Positions 8,944 to 21,964 of a DNA stretch of 64,000 nucleotides are shown here, piece after piece. A program made the position numbers and the translations under genes. The stretch comes from Tetragonia tetragonoides (taxonomy: Eukaryota > Streptophyta > Magnoliopsida > Caryophyllales > Aizoaceae). Location of the stretch: assembly GCA_038025085.1 (NCBI GenBank), contig CM076142.1, positions 32,456,001 through 32,520,000 on the forward strand, written 5' to 3'. Position 1 is the first letter of the stretch. Every line of letters starts with the position of its first letter. The notes under the pieces are model-generated. The model made no database searches, was not told where the DNA came from, and saw only the letters and a list, made by a program, of their open reading frames with translations.

Positions 8944-11900
8944 CTACAGGTTTTCTATCCAAATTTTATCTCTGTTTGTGATTTTCCTCTTGTTACTGCA
9001 TTGTTGAATTCTCAACCTGACCACCTGCTGGACCTGCTGTATTAGCCGCAGCCTTGATATTTTGGTCCCCTCAAATTGTTGTTTGTTCCTGCATCTCCAG
9101 ACCCAGTATACTGTTGCAGCCAGCCCTGCAGCATACACTTCTCTTCTGAAATTGGAGCATTTTTGTCTGTTTATCCAATTTAAAATTCCTTGGATATTGT
9201 TGGCCTTTGCTGTCACTTATAGCCAGTCTTTTATCTGCACCAGAATCTCATTGGTAACTCTGCACCTGAAAAATAGGTGTTCATGATCTTCAGTCCTCTC
9301 CTTGCATAGGTTACAGTTGGCATTCCCATTTAGGAAACCCATATTTTGTATCCTATCCTTAGTGAGTAGTCTTCCTAGTTGAGCCATCCACAAACAAAAA
9401 CAGTGCCTTGGCATGGAAATTTTCCCCCAAATCAGATTTGCATGTCTTGATTTTGGCAGGGTGCCATTTAACATGTTATACCCACTTGCAACTGTGTATA
9501 TTCCATCCTCTGTGCCCTTCCATGCACCCCTGGTAGTGTAGTGGTCTTGGAAGAGGTTCTTGACTTTATTTAGTTTTTTCCAATACCAACTTGCACCCCA
9601 AACTGGCTCATAATTCCAAATATTCACTCCTTTCAAGTAAATCCCATTTATCCATTTGACCCACAGTGTGTCTTTTTTTGTGGCTAAATCCCAGATGTGC
9701 TTCCCATTTAATGCAGTATTAAACCACTTGCAATTTTTGATGCTTATTCCTCCATTTTTCCTTGGTCTGCAGACCACATCCCATGCCACCAGACTTGTCT
9801 TCTGTTTCTGTTCAGTCGAGCCCCACAAAAAAGATCTGCATTTTTTCTCTACACTTTTTAGCACCCCAGCAGGCATTATAAAAATGCTTGACCAGTATAC
9901 ATGTATAGAGTATAGCACAGAGTTTATCAGTTGAGCCCTCCCCGCATAAGACAGATTCCTGGATGCCCAGATTTGAAGCTTTTTGGTCATTTTGTCTATC
10001 AGGCACTCACAATCAATTTTGTTCCATTTGGAAGGAGACAGAGGTACACCCAGATACTTCATTGGTAAGGTACCCTCACTGAAGCCAGAGAGTTCTAGCA
10101 GTTCACTTTTTACTTGTTCCTTTACCCCTGCAATGTACATATTCGACTTCTCCTTGTTTGCACATAGGCCAGTGGCTTGTGAGAAGTGGTTCAAGCTGTT
10201 CATCATGGTATTCACAGAGTCGGGTGTTGCTTTGCAGAAGCACATCAAGTCGTCCGCAAAGCAGAGGTGACTTAGTGCCAATTCTTTACACATGGGGTGC
10301 CAACTGAAGCTGTTGTCAGCACAAGCTACCTTCAGGATTCTTGATAAGTACTCCATCACCAGAACAAAGATGAGTGGAGATATTGGGTCTCCCTGCCTGA
10401 TGCCTCTCTTAGCAGGAAAGAAACCATGTGTCTCACCATTGATGTTGATGCTGAAGCTTGCTGTTTGGATGCACTCTAGAATCCAGCCAATGAATTTCAC
10501 TGGGAACCCGTACCCTAGTAGCATTTCCTTCACAAAACCCCAGTGTATAGTATCATATGCTTTCCTCAGGTCAATTTTCATCAAGCATCTAGGAGAAGAT
10601 TGTTTCCTGTTGTAGTGCTTGATCAAATCCTGGCAGATCATAATGTTGTGAACAATTGATCTTTGTGCCACAAAAGCTCCTTGATTCACTGAGATGAGGT
10701 CTGGTAGAACCCTTGCCAATCTCGCACATAGGATCTTGGAGATACATTTGTAGATTGTGTTACAGCATGCTATAGGCCTGAAGTCTGACGCCTTCTCAGG
10801 ATTTGCTATCTTCTGCACCAGACATAAGTTAGTTGCATTTACTTCTTTAAGCATTTTGGAGGAGTTAAAGAAGTCAATGATGGCTGCTGTAACATCTTCT
10901 CCCACAATGTTCCATGCTTCTTTGAAGAAACCTGATCCAAAGCCATCTGGACCTGGACTTTTGTTGCTATCAATATCAAACATGGCTAGCTTCACTTCTT
11001 CTGCATTCACAGGACCACTGATTGTCATCTGTTGGTGGAGGTCCAGCCTGTGTCCTGCTTGGAAGAAACAATTTTCAGCTGAGGTGTCTCTGTTTCCTGG
11101 CACTCCCAACATTTTCCTGTAGAAATCCACAATTTCCTCAATGATCTGCTCCTGGTTCTCCAACAGTACTCCATCCTGTGTCTTAATGCTGTGTAATCTG
11201 TTCATTTGTCTCCTCTGCTTCATAATTGCGTGGAAGAACTGATTGTTCCCATCTCCCAGTTGTACCCATTTTGCTTTACTCTTTTGCTGCAAGAAGTTTT
11301 CAGCTGCTAGGTTCACTTCATTGTATCTTTTCCTGGCCATTTTCTCTTCCTGCTGCCTTATCTCATTGAGAGGTTCTTTGTTTGCTTCAGCTTGGGCTTG
11401 GTTCATTGTAGTTCTAGCAATGTCAGCCTGTGTCAAGATATCACTGTATTCCTCTTTGTTCAGGTTTTTCATGATCTTTCTCACCATTTTCAGCTTTCTG
11501 TAAACCTTGAACATTTTTGTACCCTGTATGCTGCAATTCCAAGCTTGCTGCACCAAAGCTTGAAAGTTAGAGTTAAGGCACCACATGTTAAAAAATTTAA
11601 AGGGGCTGTTTCTTCTCTTGCTTTCTTCATGGAGGGTTAGATATACAGGAGAATGGTCTGATACATCTTCTGGGAGAAAATGTAAGGTGCATTGATCATC
11701 TTCCTGCATCCATAGGCTGTTGGCAAACACCCAATCAATTTTGGTGTACACTCTTCCCCCCTCCTCATGCCTGTTGTTCCAAGTGTACTTGCAACCAGAC
11801 CAAGTCATTTCTGTGAGGAAACAGTCTTCAATGCATTTCTTAAAATCCTGTATTTCAGCAAGGGAGACAGGTTGCCCCCCTTGCCTATCTCCAGGTTTCA

Positions 11901-12336
11901 GAACATTATTAAAATCCCCCCCCACGATCCAAGGCTGGTTACAATTAACTGCAAAATCCCTAAGATCATTCCATAATTGTTTCCTGTCCTCTTTTTCATT
12001 TTGGCCATACACAAAACTCACCACAAATTCATTTTTCCTCTCCAGGTTCATAACCTTACACGTAATCATTTGCACAGAAGAGAAAAGTACAGTAACATGG
12101 AAAATGTGAGGTAACCATCTTATCCACATTCTTCCCAATCTATGTTCAGTATGATTGCTGTAGGATTCCCACTCAGGCATGAAATTTACTTTACATTTAT
12201 CCATATTTACTATTCTAATTTTTGTTTCAAGAAGAGCTACTAAACCACATTTGCTTTTTTTGCAGAAAAGGGCAACATCCCTCTGCTTATTAGGGCCATT
12301 TAGGCCTCTAACATTCCAAATAAGAAACCTATCCAT
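8944..12336 (-). pseudogene. LINE ORF2: endonuclease-RT-zinc finger, one nonsense codon
   Basis: This is a full 1130-codon frame, interrupted only at codon 1040 (about 9217) where CAA has become TAA; the equivalent codon at about 25385 in H'' is still CAA. Domains in order: APE-type endonuclease about 1-235 (WNVRGLN, LETKIR, GGDFNN, KIDWVF, SDHSP), linker helices, RT about 480-760 (KIDLRKAYD, RGIRQGDPISPL, CFADDLMCF), then the zf-RVT-like finger CNLCKERTEDHEHLFFRC about 1008-1025. The product would nick DNA and copy LINE RNA at the target. The stop falls after the finger, so the first 1039 residues keep all visible catalytic residues. The start ATG overlaps the ORF1 stop by 8 nt. Confidence 0.9.
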
Positions 12337-13723
12337 GACTAATAGTCAAGATAGGAGCCTTACCATTTCCTGTACCCATATCTGTGCATACCTCTTCCTG
12401 ACTGCCAGGTTCTGTAGTGTTTCCTACCTCCTGTGCATCAGCTTCATTTTGTAGTGCTGCAAATGGGTTGTGTGTCTGTGGCTTGTCTTTCTGTTGTTGC
12501 TGAATCTGCCTGTAAGTACCCCTTCCAGCCCTTGCCCCCCTGCCTGCAATATTCATTCTTCCTCTACCTCTCCCAACATTCTGCCATTGTTGTGCCCTAG
12601 TATTTCCTTGTTGGTCTGCATGCCTTTGTACAGGAGCTGTATGCTGGTTCTGTATCTCAGTTGCTGTAACAATTTTCTTTCTGCACTCTGTCTCATTGTG
12701 CCCATATTGCTTACAGTGGTTACATAGGATTGGCTTCCAGTCATATTCCACTGTCTGTTCTACAACATTACCCTACTCATTCCTGTAATGTACCTTATTG
12801 GGGTAATCAGTCCCAATTTCAACTTCAATCACCACCCTTGCAAACTGGATTCCAACTTTGAGTTCAGTGTTCCTATCCGCCATCATTGGCCTTCCTACAA
12901 GGCTGCCTATCTTACTTAGTCCCGTTGCATTCCAGTATTTCACATTCAATCCCGGGAATTTTACCCAAATTGGTACCGAGGTCAGTTCCTCCTTTGCATA
13001 ATCAATGTTCTCAGACCATGCCCTCACAATCATAGGTTTATTGTCAAAGTGGTAAACCCCCTCTTGCAGAACAGCATCTCTCTGCTCTAGGGATTCAAAT
13101 CTGACCAAGACCAACCCATTTTTCATCATGGAAATTTTGCTCATCCCTCTTTTTCCCCAGATTCTTCGTAGAAAACCACTTAGGACACTAATTGGGGGCC
13201 TTGCTCCCATTACATAGCAAACCACAGCTTGATTCCAGTAATTTATCTCAGACTCTATATCACTGAAATTGATTTCCCCCATCGGTTTCCCATCATGTAA
13301 TTTAGGAGCAATAAAATCTAATTTAAATCCTGCATTTTTTAATTTTGAGATGTCGAATTTTTCCCAAGCTGAATTGTTACCTGGTTTCGCAAATTCCTGT
13401 TCTTTTGGTTGTTCTGGCACTACTTCCTCTTCATCAGACACGAACTGGGTGCGAGATTTCTCCTTCATCTTCGATAGCCAGGAATTTATTTTTTCCTGCG
13501 CTAGTTCCACTTGTTTCATCGTTTTCGTTTGTGCTTCTGGTGTCATCACATCAGGTTCCTCTAATTCTTCTGTTAAATTCCGCATAACCAGTTCTAGGTT
13601 ATCCTGGTTTTCATTCGTTCTCAGTCTTTGATTCAGGTTTTTTGTGGGTACAGGTGGTGCTTCAGAGTTCCCCGCATCCCCATGTTGAACATTCCCTCTT
13701 TTTGATTTCCCGTTCTTCCCCAT
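12329..13723 (-). pseudogene. LINE ORF1 (DUF4283, CCHC, RG-rich), one nonsense codon
   Basis: This 464-codon gag-like frame is split by a TAG near 12773 (AAG in related copies) between the DUF4283-like core and the zinc knuckle. Upstream: MGKNGKSKRG basic start, acidic helix region, AWEKFDISKLKNAGFKLDF, and VPIWVKFPGL. Downstream: knuckle CNHCKQYGHNETEC, a GRGRGR/AGRG RG-rich tract, and the conserved end. The stop separates the RNA-binding knuckle from the core. The 3' end overlaps the ORF2 start within a predicted stem-loop at 12328-12355. Confidence 0.88.
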
Positions 13724-13740
13724 TTTAACTCAGATTCTTG

Positions 13741-13782
13741 TTAATGGTTAACAAGAGCTGTTGAGGAGAGAGAAGAGAGCAT
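13741..13782 (-). promoter_or_regulatory. Upstream ORF in LINE H 5' UTR (13 codons)
   Basis: An ATG 10-15 nt from the LINE 5' end opens a 13-codon ORF (MLSSLSSTALVNH) that stops 17 nt before the ORF1 ATG. Equivalent ORFs of 13 or 14 codons occur at 21826, 31656, 44859, 50023, 55704 and 62347, always starting MLS and ending in H, LH or ND. It may regulate downstream translation. Confidence 0.6.
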
Positions 13783-13796
13783 TTTAGAGAGAGAAA

Positions 13797-13879
13797 TTAG
13801 AGATATTCCGAGATGCCAATGCGACGCAATGTTGAAGGACACCAATGCAATGTTAAGGCCCGAAAACGCAATGCCAATG
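13797..13879. other. 5' junction filler with multiple target-like motifs
   Basis: Between the 5' end of LINE H and the poly-T of LINE I are 83 bp that are not LINE sequence. They contain gatgccaatg, ccaatgcaatg, a satellite piece ttaaggcccgaaaacg and finally gcaatgccaatg (13868-13879). The same filler is repeated at 21882-21964. Confidence 0.7.
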
Positions 13880-14760
13880 TTTTTTTTTTTGGTGTAAGTC
13901 AGAAATTGTATTATTGCTCTCTGTAATGTCACAAGATTACAGTCCTTAGGCAATGTAGGTCCAAGGCCACCTACTAGGTAGGGTTCCTTTTTGCTACATC
14001 CCTCTACTACCTTACAACCCTTCAATCTGGTGCAACTCACTACAGGCAGTGGTTCACCAACTCTGTACACATTACAATTTACAAAAATTAATCCTCACCA
14101 TCTCTGTAGGCATTACAATTTGCAAAAATTATTTCTGACTTGCAACAAAATACAAAAACATATATAGCTAAAAATATTACAACTTCTTCTAGCTTTTCGA
14201 CTCTGCTTGGAACTGTTACATTCCTCATTCTACCTTGCTACATCAACCTGCTGCTGATTACAGAATTTCCTTGTTTTCCACTGAATCTGTTTCTTCCTGC
14301 TTCTACTTTGCTTCTGTCCTGTACTCTGAATCCTCTGCTGGTGCAGTCTTCCAGAGCTGGTTCATTCCATCTTCTTTTCTGCAACAGGATGCAGTCTACT
14401 GGTTCCTTGCAAATATGTCATGACCCCCTGTTAAGTTCTGCTTTCTGCTTTACTGTCTGGTGTAATCTGTCTGTTTGCTCTGTTCCTTGCTGTGATCCAG
14501 TTTAATTTCAGCCTATATCCCCCCTATCCAGATCTTGTCCCTGCTGGAGATCTTCCTCTTGCTGTTGCAGCATTGCTGTATTCTGCACCTGACTGCTTGC
14601 TGGGCCTGTTGTGTCATCTGTGGCACTGGTATGCTGCCTTTGCCAGCAAAATGAGTATTTCTGCATCTCCATATCCAGTATACTGCTGCTGCTACCCCTG
14701 ATGCATAAACTTCCTTCCTGATTCTCGAGCATTTTTGTCTCCTGATTCTCGAGCATTTCT
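13880..14760 (-). mobile_element. LINE I, 5'-truncated element
   Basis: Poly-T is at 13880-13890, followed by a 3' UTR with the duplicated cattacaattt block (14055-14125) and an ORF2 tail from 14513 to 14760 (about 80 codons, SSRDKIWIGGI then stop). The truncated end carries the same approximately 20-bp duplication (ctgattctcgagcattt) as LINE F, then gcaatgccaatg. Confidence 0.85.
14513..14760 (-). pseudogene. ORF2 C-terminal fragment in LINE I
   Basis: Open tail of ORF2: RKEVYASGVAAAVYWIWRCR, FAGKGSIPVPQMTQQ, then the basic end and a normal stop at 14513. No catalytic domain is present. The frame continues by chance through the junction into the next element. Confidence 0.78.
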
Positions 14761-14772
14761 GCAATGCCAATG

Positions 14773-16109
14773 TTTTTTTTTGGTGCAAGTCAGAAATTGT
14801 GTTATTGCTTACTGTAATGTTACACAGATTACAGTCCATAGGTAATGCAATTCCAAGGCCACCTACTAGGTAGGGTTCCTCTTCCTCTGCATCCCTTTGT
14901 TCCTTACAACCCTACTCTCCTAGGGGTAACTCACTACATGCAGTGGTCCCCTTATCTGAAAAAAAAAAAAAAAACAGATACAAAATACAAAAAACATCCC
15001 TGACTTACAGCAAAATACAAAATACATAACAATCTAATTATTGCAGTTTTCTTGTCCTTTTTTCTACTGGATTTTTCCTCCTGCTTCTGCTTTGCTATGA
15101 CCCTTTCCTCAGTGTCCTCTGCTAGGGCAATCTTCCTGAGCTAATGTATTTTCCTTTTTTTCCTGCAATCACAACTTGCTGTCTTCCTCCTGCTGTTTGC
15201 TGTCTTGATACCTGTACAGGTACTAATGTCCTGCTGTCTCTGCTGGCTGCTCATCTGGTGTAGTCCTGCCTTTTTGCCTGAGTCTACTGTGGTGCAAGAG
15301 CAATTAAATTCTCTCTAACCATTTTTTGTCCTTGCTGTTGATTTTTCTCAGTCTGCTGCACTGTTGTATTCTGACCCTCACTAGTTGTTGGATCTGCTGC
15401 ATGATCTGCATCACAGAAAGAGTGCTTCCCACAAAATGTTTAATATTCCTGCTTCTCCACAGCCAGTATACAGCTGCTGCTAGCCCAGCTGCATACACTT
15501 CCTTCCTGAAATTTGAGCATTTCTGCCTACTTATCCAGTTCAGCAAGCTCTGAATTGTGTTTGTTCTTGATGTAATCTGTAGCCAGCTTCTCATTTGCTC
15601 TAAAACACCTGCAGCCATGTTACATGTGAAGAAAAGGTGATTGTGGTCTTCTGGTTTTGCTTTGCACAGGTTGCATACATCATCCCCATTCAGGAAGCCC
15701 ATGTTCTGCATTCTGTCCTTAGTTAACAATCTTCCCTGCTGAGCCAACCATAGGCAGAAGCTGTGTCTAGGCATTGTTACCCTTCCCCAAATCAGGTTGG
15801 CATGTCTATACTTAGGCATATCTCCCATCAAGGTGTTGTATCCCCTTGCAGCTGTATAGCAACCATCTGCATCTCTTTTCCAGACCCCTCTGACTGTGTA
15901 ATGCTCCTGGAAATAGCTCTTGATTTTGTTGAGTTTGGTCCAGTACCAGCTGGCACCCAACACTGGTGCATAATCCCAGAGATTGGTCCCTTTCAGATAT
16001 ATCCCATTTATCCATTTTACCCGCAAAGTATCTTTTTTTGTGGCTAAATCCCAGATATGTTTTCCATTCAGAGCCACATTAAACCATTCAGAGCCACATT
16101 AAACCATTT
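14773..16109 (-). mobile_element. LINE G', second copy of LINE G
   Basis: This is nearly identical to 6689-8024 at an offset of about 8085 bp. It includes the internal A-run (one base longer), the 20-bp duplication at the truncated end (16066-16105), and the open ORF2 tail at 15304-16077. The ORF2 tail differs from G at one visible residue (VMQIMQQ versus MMQIMQQ). Confidence 0.9.
15304..16077 (-). pseudogene. LINE ORF2 C-terminal fragment (copy 2)
   Basis: Open 257-codon tail with the zf-RVT-like finger CNLCKAKPEDHNHLFFTC. It is the copy of 7219-7992 within the tandem block and shares its VLGAS and YNTL variants. It lacks the endonuclease and RT because of the original 5' truncation. Confidence 0.85.
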
Positions 16110-17028
16110 GCAATGCCAATGTTTTTTTTTGCAAATCAGAAAATGTATTATTACTAACTGTAATGTAACACGATTACAGTCCTTAGGGAATGCAAATCCA
16201 AGGCCACCTACTAGGTAGGGTTCCTTTTTTCTACATCCCTGCACAACCAAAACCCTCTAATATAGTACTAGAGCACCTCATTACAACCAATGTCACCTCA
16301 ATTCTGGTACAAAATAAACCAAAATAAACCAAAACAACCTGACTTACAATAAAACAAAATAAAATCAATACAATTGCAATGAAATAGGCCATTGTAATTC
16401 CTGATTCATCCCATCACTGCTTTTTGATCACTGCTTTTTGTTTTCCTTCTGGGCTTCCTGCATGCTTTCCCATCACCTGTTTGGTGGTGCAATGCTAGGC
16501 TCTGGTTTCTGATAGCCTGTTGGTAAAAGAGGCACTCTGCCCCCTTCAACCTACACAATCCTTTTCCTCCATTTACTAGCTGCAGTTTCTTCTTCTTGCA
16601 ACTTATCCATCTTCCAATATCTGGTGCCAATCCTCATTCTGATTTGCTTCAATCCTGCTGACTGGTTGCTTCAATCCTTCCTGCATGTTTTGTCCATCTG
16701 GGCCTCCTGACTCCCCTCCTGTTTCTTCTTTTCAGTTTGCTGCCTAGGTCCCTTCTGCATACACTTTGTCCATCTGTTTGATGCTGCACTGCTGGACTAT
16801 GTTCTGGTGGTCTGTTGATAGGAGAATCATCCTGTCCCTCCAATCCTGTAGTCCCTGCATCCCCATTACCAGTTGTTTTGGCTCTTGCTCCACTGTGCAT
16901 CTGCATTTTCCTTCCTGAGCTTCCTTCTCATGTTGTTTGGCTTGTCTGCACCCTGCCAATCTTATCCCCTGCATTGTTCTGCTTCATCCCCTCATCCCTC
17001 TGAACAGAGCTGTGCATTTGTTCTGCAG

Positions 17029-20000
17029 CTACAGGTTTTCTATCCAAATTTTATCTCTGTTTGTGATTTTCCTCTTGTTACTGCATTGTTGAATTCTCAA
17101 CCTGACCACCTGCTGGACCTGCTGTATTAGCCGCAGCCTTGATATTTTGGTCCCCTCAAATTGTTGTTTGTTCCTGCATCTCCAGACCCAGTATACTGTT
17201 GCAGCCAGCCCTGCAGCATACACTTCTCTTCTGAAATTGGAGCATTTTTGTCTGTTTATCCAATTTAAAATTCCTTGGATATTGTTGGCCTTTGCTGTCA
17301 CTTATAGCCAGTCTTTTATCTGCACCAGAATCTCATTGGTAACTCTGCACCTGAAAAATAGGTGTTCATGATCTTCAGTCCTCTCCTTGCATAGGTTACA
17401 GTTGGCATTCCCATTTAGGAAACCCATATTTTGTATCCTATCCTTAGTGAGTAGTCTTCCTAGTTGAGCCATCCACAAACAAAAACAGTGCCTTGGCATG
17501 GAAATTTTCCCCCAAATCAGATTTGCATGTCTTGATTTTGGCAGGGTGCCATTTAACATGTTATACCCACTTGCAACTGTGTATATTCCATCCTCTGTGC
17601 CCTTCCATGCACCCCTGGTAGTGTAGTGGTCTTGGAAGACGTTCTTGACTTTATTTAGTTTTTTCCAATACCAACTTGCACCCCAAACTGGCTCATAATT
17701 CCAAATATTCACTCCTTTCAAGTAAATCCCATTTATCCATTTGACCCACAGTGTGTCTTTTTTTGTGGCTAAATCCCAGATGTGCTTCCCATTTAATGCA
17801 GTATTAAACCACTTGCAATTTTTGATGCTTATTCCTCCATTTTTCCTTGGTCTGCAGACCACATCCCATGCCACCAGACTTGTCTTCTGTTTCTGTTCAG
17901 TCGAGCCCCACAAAAAAGATCTGCATTTTTTCTCTACACTTTTTAGCACCCCAGCAGGCATTATAAAAATGCTTGACCAGTATACATGTATAGAGTATAG
18001 CACAGAGTTTATCAGTTGAGCCCTCCCCGCATAAGACAGATTCCTGGATGCCCAGATTTGAAGCTTTTTGGTCATTTTGTCTATCAGGCACTCACAATCA
18101 ATTTTGTTCCATTTGGAAGGAGACAGAGGTACACCCAGATACTTCATTGGTAAGGTACCCTCACTGAAGCCAGAGAGTTCTAGCAGTTCACTTTTTACTT
18201 GTTCCTTTACCCCTGCAATGTACATATTCGACTTCTCCTTGTTTGCACATAGGCCTGTGGCTTGTGAGAAGTGGTTCAAGCTGTTCATCATGGTATTCAC
18301 AGAGTCGGGTGTTGCTTTGCAGAAGCACATCAAGTCGTCCGCAAAGCAGAGGTGACTTAGTGCCAATTCTTTACACATGGGGTGCCAACTGAAGCTGTTG
18401 TCAGCACAAGCTACCTTCAGGATTCTTGATAAGTACTCCATCACCAGAACAAAGATGAGTGGAGATATTGGGTCTCCCTGCCTGATGCCTCTCTTAGCAG
18501 GAAAGAAACCATGTGTCTCACCATTGATGTTGATGCTGAAGCTTGCTGTTTGGATGCACTCTAGAATCCAGCCAATGAATTTCACTGGGAACCCGAACCC
18601 TAGTAGCATTTCCTTCACAAAACCCCAGTGTATAGTATCATATGCTTTCCTCAGGTCAATTTTCATCAAGCATCTAGGAGAAGATTGTTTCCTGTTGTAG
18701 TGCTTGATCAAATCCTGGCAGATCATAATGTTGTGAACAATTGATCTTTGTGCCACAAAAGCTCCTTGATTCACTGAGATGAGGTCTGGTAGAACCCTTG
18801 CCAATCTCGCACATAGGATCTTGGAGATACATTTGTAGATTGTGTTACAGCATGCTATAGGCCTGAAGTCTGACGCCTTCTCAGGATTTGCTATCTTCTG
18901 CACCAGACATAAGTTAGTTGCATTTACTTCTTTAAGCATTTTGGAGGAGTTAAAGAAGTCAATGATGGCTGCTGTAACATCTTCTCCCACAATGTTCCAT
19001 GCTTCTTTGAAGAAACCTGATCCAAAGCCATCTGGACCTGGACTTTTGTTGCTATCAATATCAAACATGGCTAGCTTCACTTCTTCTGCATTCACAGGAC
19101 CACTGATTGTCATCTGTTGGTGGAGGTCCAGCCTGTGTCCTGCTTGGAAGAAACAATTTTCAGCTGAGGTGTCTCTGTTTCCTGGCACTCCCAACATTTT
19201 CCTGTAGAAATCCACAATTTCCTCAATGATCTGCTCCTGGTTCTCCAACAGTACTCCATCCTGTGTCTTAATGCTGTGTAATCTGTTCATTTGTCTCCTC
19301 TGCTTCATAATTGCGTGGAAGAACTGATTGTTCCCATCTCCCAGTTGTACCCATTTTGCTTTACTCTTCTGCTGCAAGAAGTTTTCAGCTGCTAGGTTCA
19401 CTTCATTGTATCTTTTCCTGGCCATTTTCTCTTCCTGCTGCCTTATCTCATTGAGAGGTTCTTTGTTTGCTTCAGCTTGGGCTTGGTTCATTGTAGTTCT
19501 AGCAATGTCAGCCTGTGTCAAGATATCACTGTATTCCTCTTTGTTCAGGTTTTTCATGATCTTTCTCACCATTTTCAGCTTTCTGTAAACCTTGAACATT
19601 TTTGTACCCTGTATGCTGCAATTCCAAGCTTGCTGCACCAAAGCTTGAAAGTTAGAGTTAAGGCACCACATGTTAAAAAATTTAAAGGGGCTGTTTCTTC
19701 TCTTGCTTTCTTCATGGAGGGTTAGATATACAGGAGAATGGTCTGATACATCTTCTGGGAGAAAATGTAAAATGCATTGATCATATTCCTGCATCCATAG
19801 GCTGTTGGCAAACACCCAATCAATTTTGGTGTACACTCTTCCCCCCTCCTCATGCCTGTTGTTCCAAGTGTACTTGCAACCAGACCAAGTCATTTCTGTG
19901 AGGAAACAGTCTTCAATGCATTTCTTAAAATCCTGTATTTCAGCAAGGGAGACAGGTTGCCCCCCTTGCCTATCTCCAGGTTTCAGAACATTATTAAAAT

Positions 20001-20421
20001 CCCCCCCCACGATCCAAGGCTGGTTACAATTAACTGCAAAATCCCTAAGATCATTCCATAATTGTTTCCTGTCCTCTTTTTCATTTTGGCCATACACAAA
20101 ACTCACCACAAATTCATTTTTCCTCTCCAGGTTCATAACCCTACACGTAATCATTTGCACAGAAGAGAAAAGTACAGTAACATGGAAAATGTGAGGTAAC
20201 CATCTTATCCATATTCTTCCCAATCTATGTTCAGTATGATTGCTGTAGGATTCCCACCCAGGCATGAAATTTACTTTACATTTATCCATATTTACTATTC
20301 TAATTTTTGTTTCAAGAAGAGCTACTAAACCACATTTGCTTTTTTTGCAGAAAAGGGCAACATCCCTCTGCTTATTAGGGCCATTTAGGCCTCTAACATT
20401 CCAAATAAGAAACCTATCCAT
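17029..20421 (-). pseudogene. LINE ORF2 (copy 2), one nonsense codon
   Basis: 1130-codon ORF2 with the same TAA at codon 1040 (about 17302) as the first copy. The endonuclease (GGDFNN, SDHSP), RT (KIDLRKAYD, CFADDLMCF) and finger motifs are intact. I see seven residue differences from 9217-12336: MPEW/MPGW, GRMW/GRIW, CKVM/CRVM, EDDQ/EYDQ, CTLH/CILH, LGYG/LGFG and KNLF/KNVF. None hits a catalytic residue. Confidence 0.9.
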
Positions 20422-21808
20422 GACTAATAGTCAAGATAGGAGCCTTACCATTTCCTGTACCCATATCTGTGCATACCTCTTCCTGACTGCCAGGTTCTGT
20501 AGTGTTTCCTACCTCCTGTGCATCAGCTTCATTTTGTAGTGCTGCAAATGGGTTGTGTGTCTGTGGCTTGTCTTTCTGTTGTTGCTGAATCTGCCTGTCA
20601 GTACCCCTTCCAGCCCTTGCCCCCCTGCCTGCAATATTCATTCTTCCTCTACCTCTCCCAACATTCTGCCATTGTTGTGCCCTAGTATTTCCTTGTTGGT
20701 CTGCATGCCTTTGTACAGGAGCTGTATGCTGGTTCTGTATCTCAGTTGCTGTAACAATTTTCTTTCTGCACTCTGTCTCATTGTGCCCATATTGCTTACA
20801 GTGGTTACATAGGATTGGCTTCCAGTCATATTCCACTGTCTGTTCTACAACATTACCCTACTCATTCCTGTAATGTACCTTATTGGGGTAATCAGTCCCA
20901 ATTTCAACTTCAATCACCACCCTTGCAAACTGGATTCCAACTTTGAGTTCAGTGTTCCTATCCGCCATCATTGGCCTTCCTACAAGGCTGCCTATCTTAC
21001 TTAGTCCCGTTGCATTCCAGTATTTCACATTCAATCCCGGGAATTTTACCCAAATTGGTACCGAGGTCAGTTCCTCCTTTGCATAATCAATGTTCTCAGA
21101 CCATGCCCTCACAATCATAGGTTTATTGTCAAAGTGGTAAACCCCCTCTTGCAGAACAGCATCTCTCTGCTCTAGGGATTCAAATCTGACCAAGACCAAC
21201 CCATTTTTCATCATGGAAATTTTGCTCATCCCTCTTTTTCCCCAGATTCTTCGTAGAAAACCACTTAGGACACTAATTGGGGGCCTTGCTCCCATTACAT
21301 AGCAAACCACAGCTTGATTCCAGTAATTTATCTCAGACTCTATATCACTGAAATTGATTTCCCCCATCGGTTTCCCATCATGTAATTTAGGAGCAATAAA
21401 ATCTAATTTAAATCCTGCATTTTTTAATTTTGAGATGTCGAATTTTTCCCAAGCTGAATTGTTACCTGGTTTCGCAAATTCCTGTTCTTTTGGTTGTTCT
21501 GGCACTACTTCCTCTTCATCAGACACGAACTGGGTGCGAGATTTCTCCTTCATCTTCGATAGCCAGGAATTTATTTTTTCCTGCGCTAGTTCCACTTGTT
21601 TCATCGTTTTCGTTTGTGCTTCTGGTGTCATCACATCAGGTTCCTCTAATTCTTCTGTTAAATTCCGCATAACCAGTTCTAGGTTATCCTGGTTTTCATT
21701 CGTTCTCAGTCTTTGATTCAGGTTTTTTGTGGGTACAGGTGGTGCTTCAGAGTTCCCCGCATCCCCATGTTGAACATTCCCTCTTTTTGATTTCCCGTTC
21801 TTCCCCAT
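20414..21808 (-). pseudogene. LINE ORF1 (copy 2), one nonsense codon
   Basis: Copy of 12329-13723 with the same TAG after the DUF4283-like core, splitting it into 316-codon and 140-codon open parts. One residue difference is visible in the RG tail (GTDRQ versus GTYRQ). The overlap with the ORF2 start and the surrounding stem-loop (20413-20440) are preserved. Confidence 0.88.
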
Positions 21809-21964
21809 TTTAACTCAGATTCTTGTTAATGGTTAACAAGAGCTGTTGAGGAGAGAGAAGAGAGCATTTTAGAGAGAGAAATTAGAGATATTCCGAGATG
21901 CCAATGCGACGCAATGTTGAAGGACACCAATGCAATGTTAAGGCCCGAAAACGCAATGCCAATG

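Larger units (their letters stand above)
8037..13796 (-). mobile_element. LINE H, full-length L1-type element (two stops)
   Basis: The element is complete from poly-T (8037-8045) to the family 5' end (sense TTTCTCTCTCTAAAATG) near 13796. It has a 3' UTR of about 0.9 kb, ORF2 (8944-12336), ORF1 (12329-13723) and a 73-nt 5' UTR with a 13-codon upstream ORF. Each ORF has one in-frame stop. Between 13797 and 13867 lies filler DNA with several target-like motifs. The second copy of the block has this element at 16122. Confidence 0.92.
16122..21881 (-). mobile_element. LINE H', second copy of full-length LINE H
   Basis: Copy of 8037-13796 inside the tandem 8.08-kb block, full-length from poly-T (16122-16130) to the 5' end near 21881. 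It carries the same two in-frame stops as H, so these stops predate the H/H' duplication. The upstream ORF is at 21826-21867 and filler is at 21882-21952. Confidence 0.92.

Noticed and set aside
9656..12454. Many plus-strand open frames of 60-130 codons opposite ORF2 and ORF1
   Set aside because: They are antisense shadows of conserved minus-strand LINE ORFs, have no domains and recur at matching positions in every copy.
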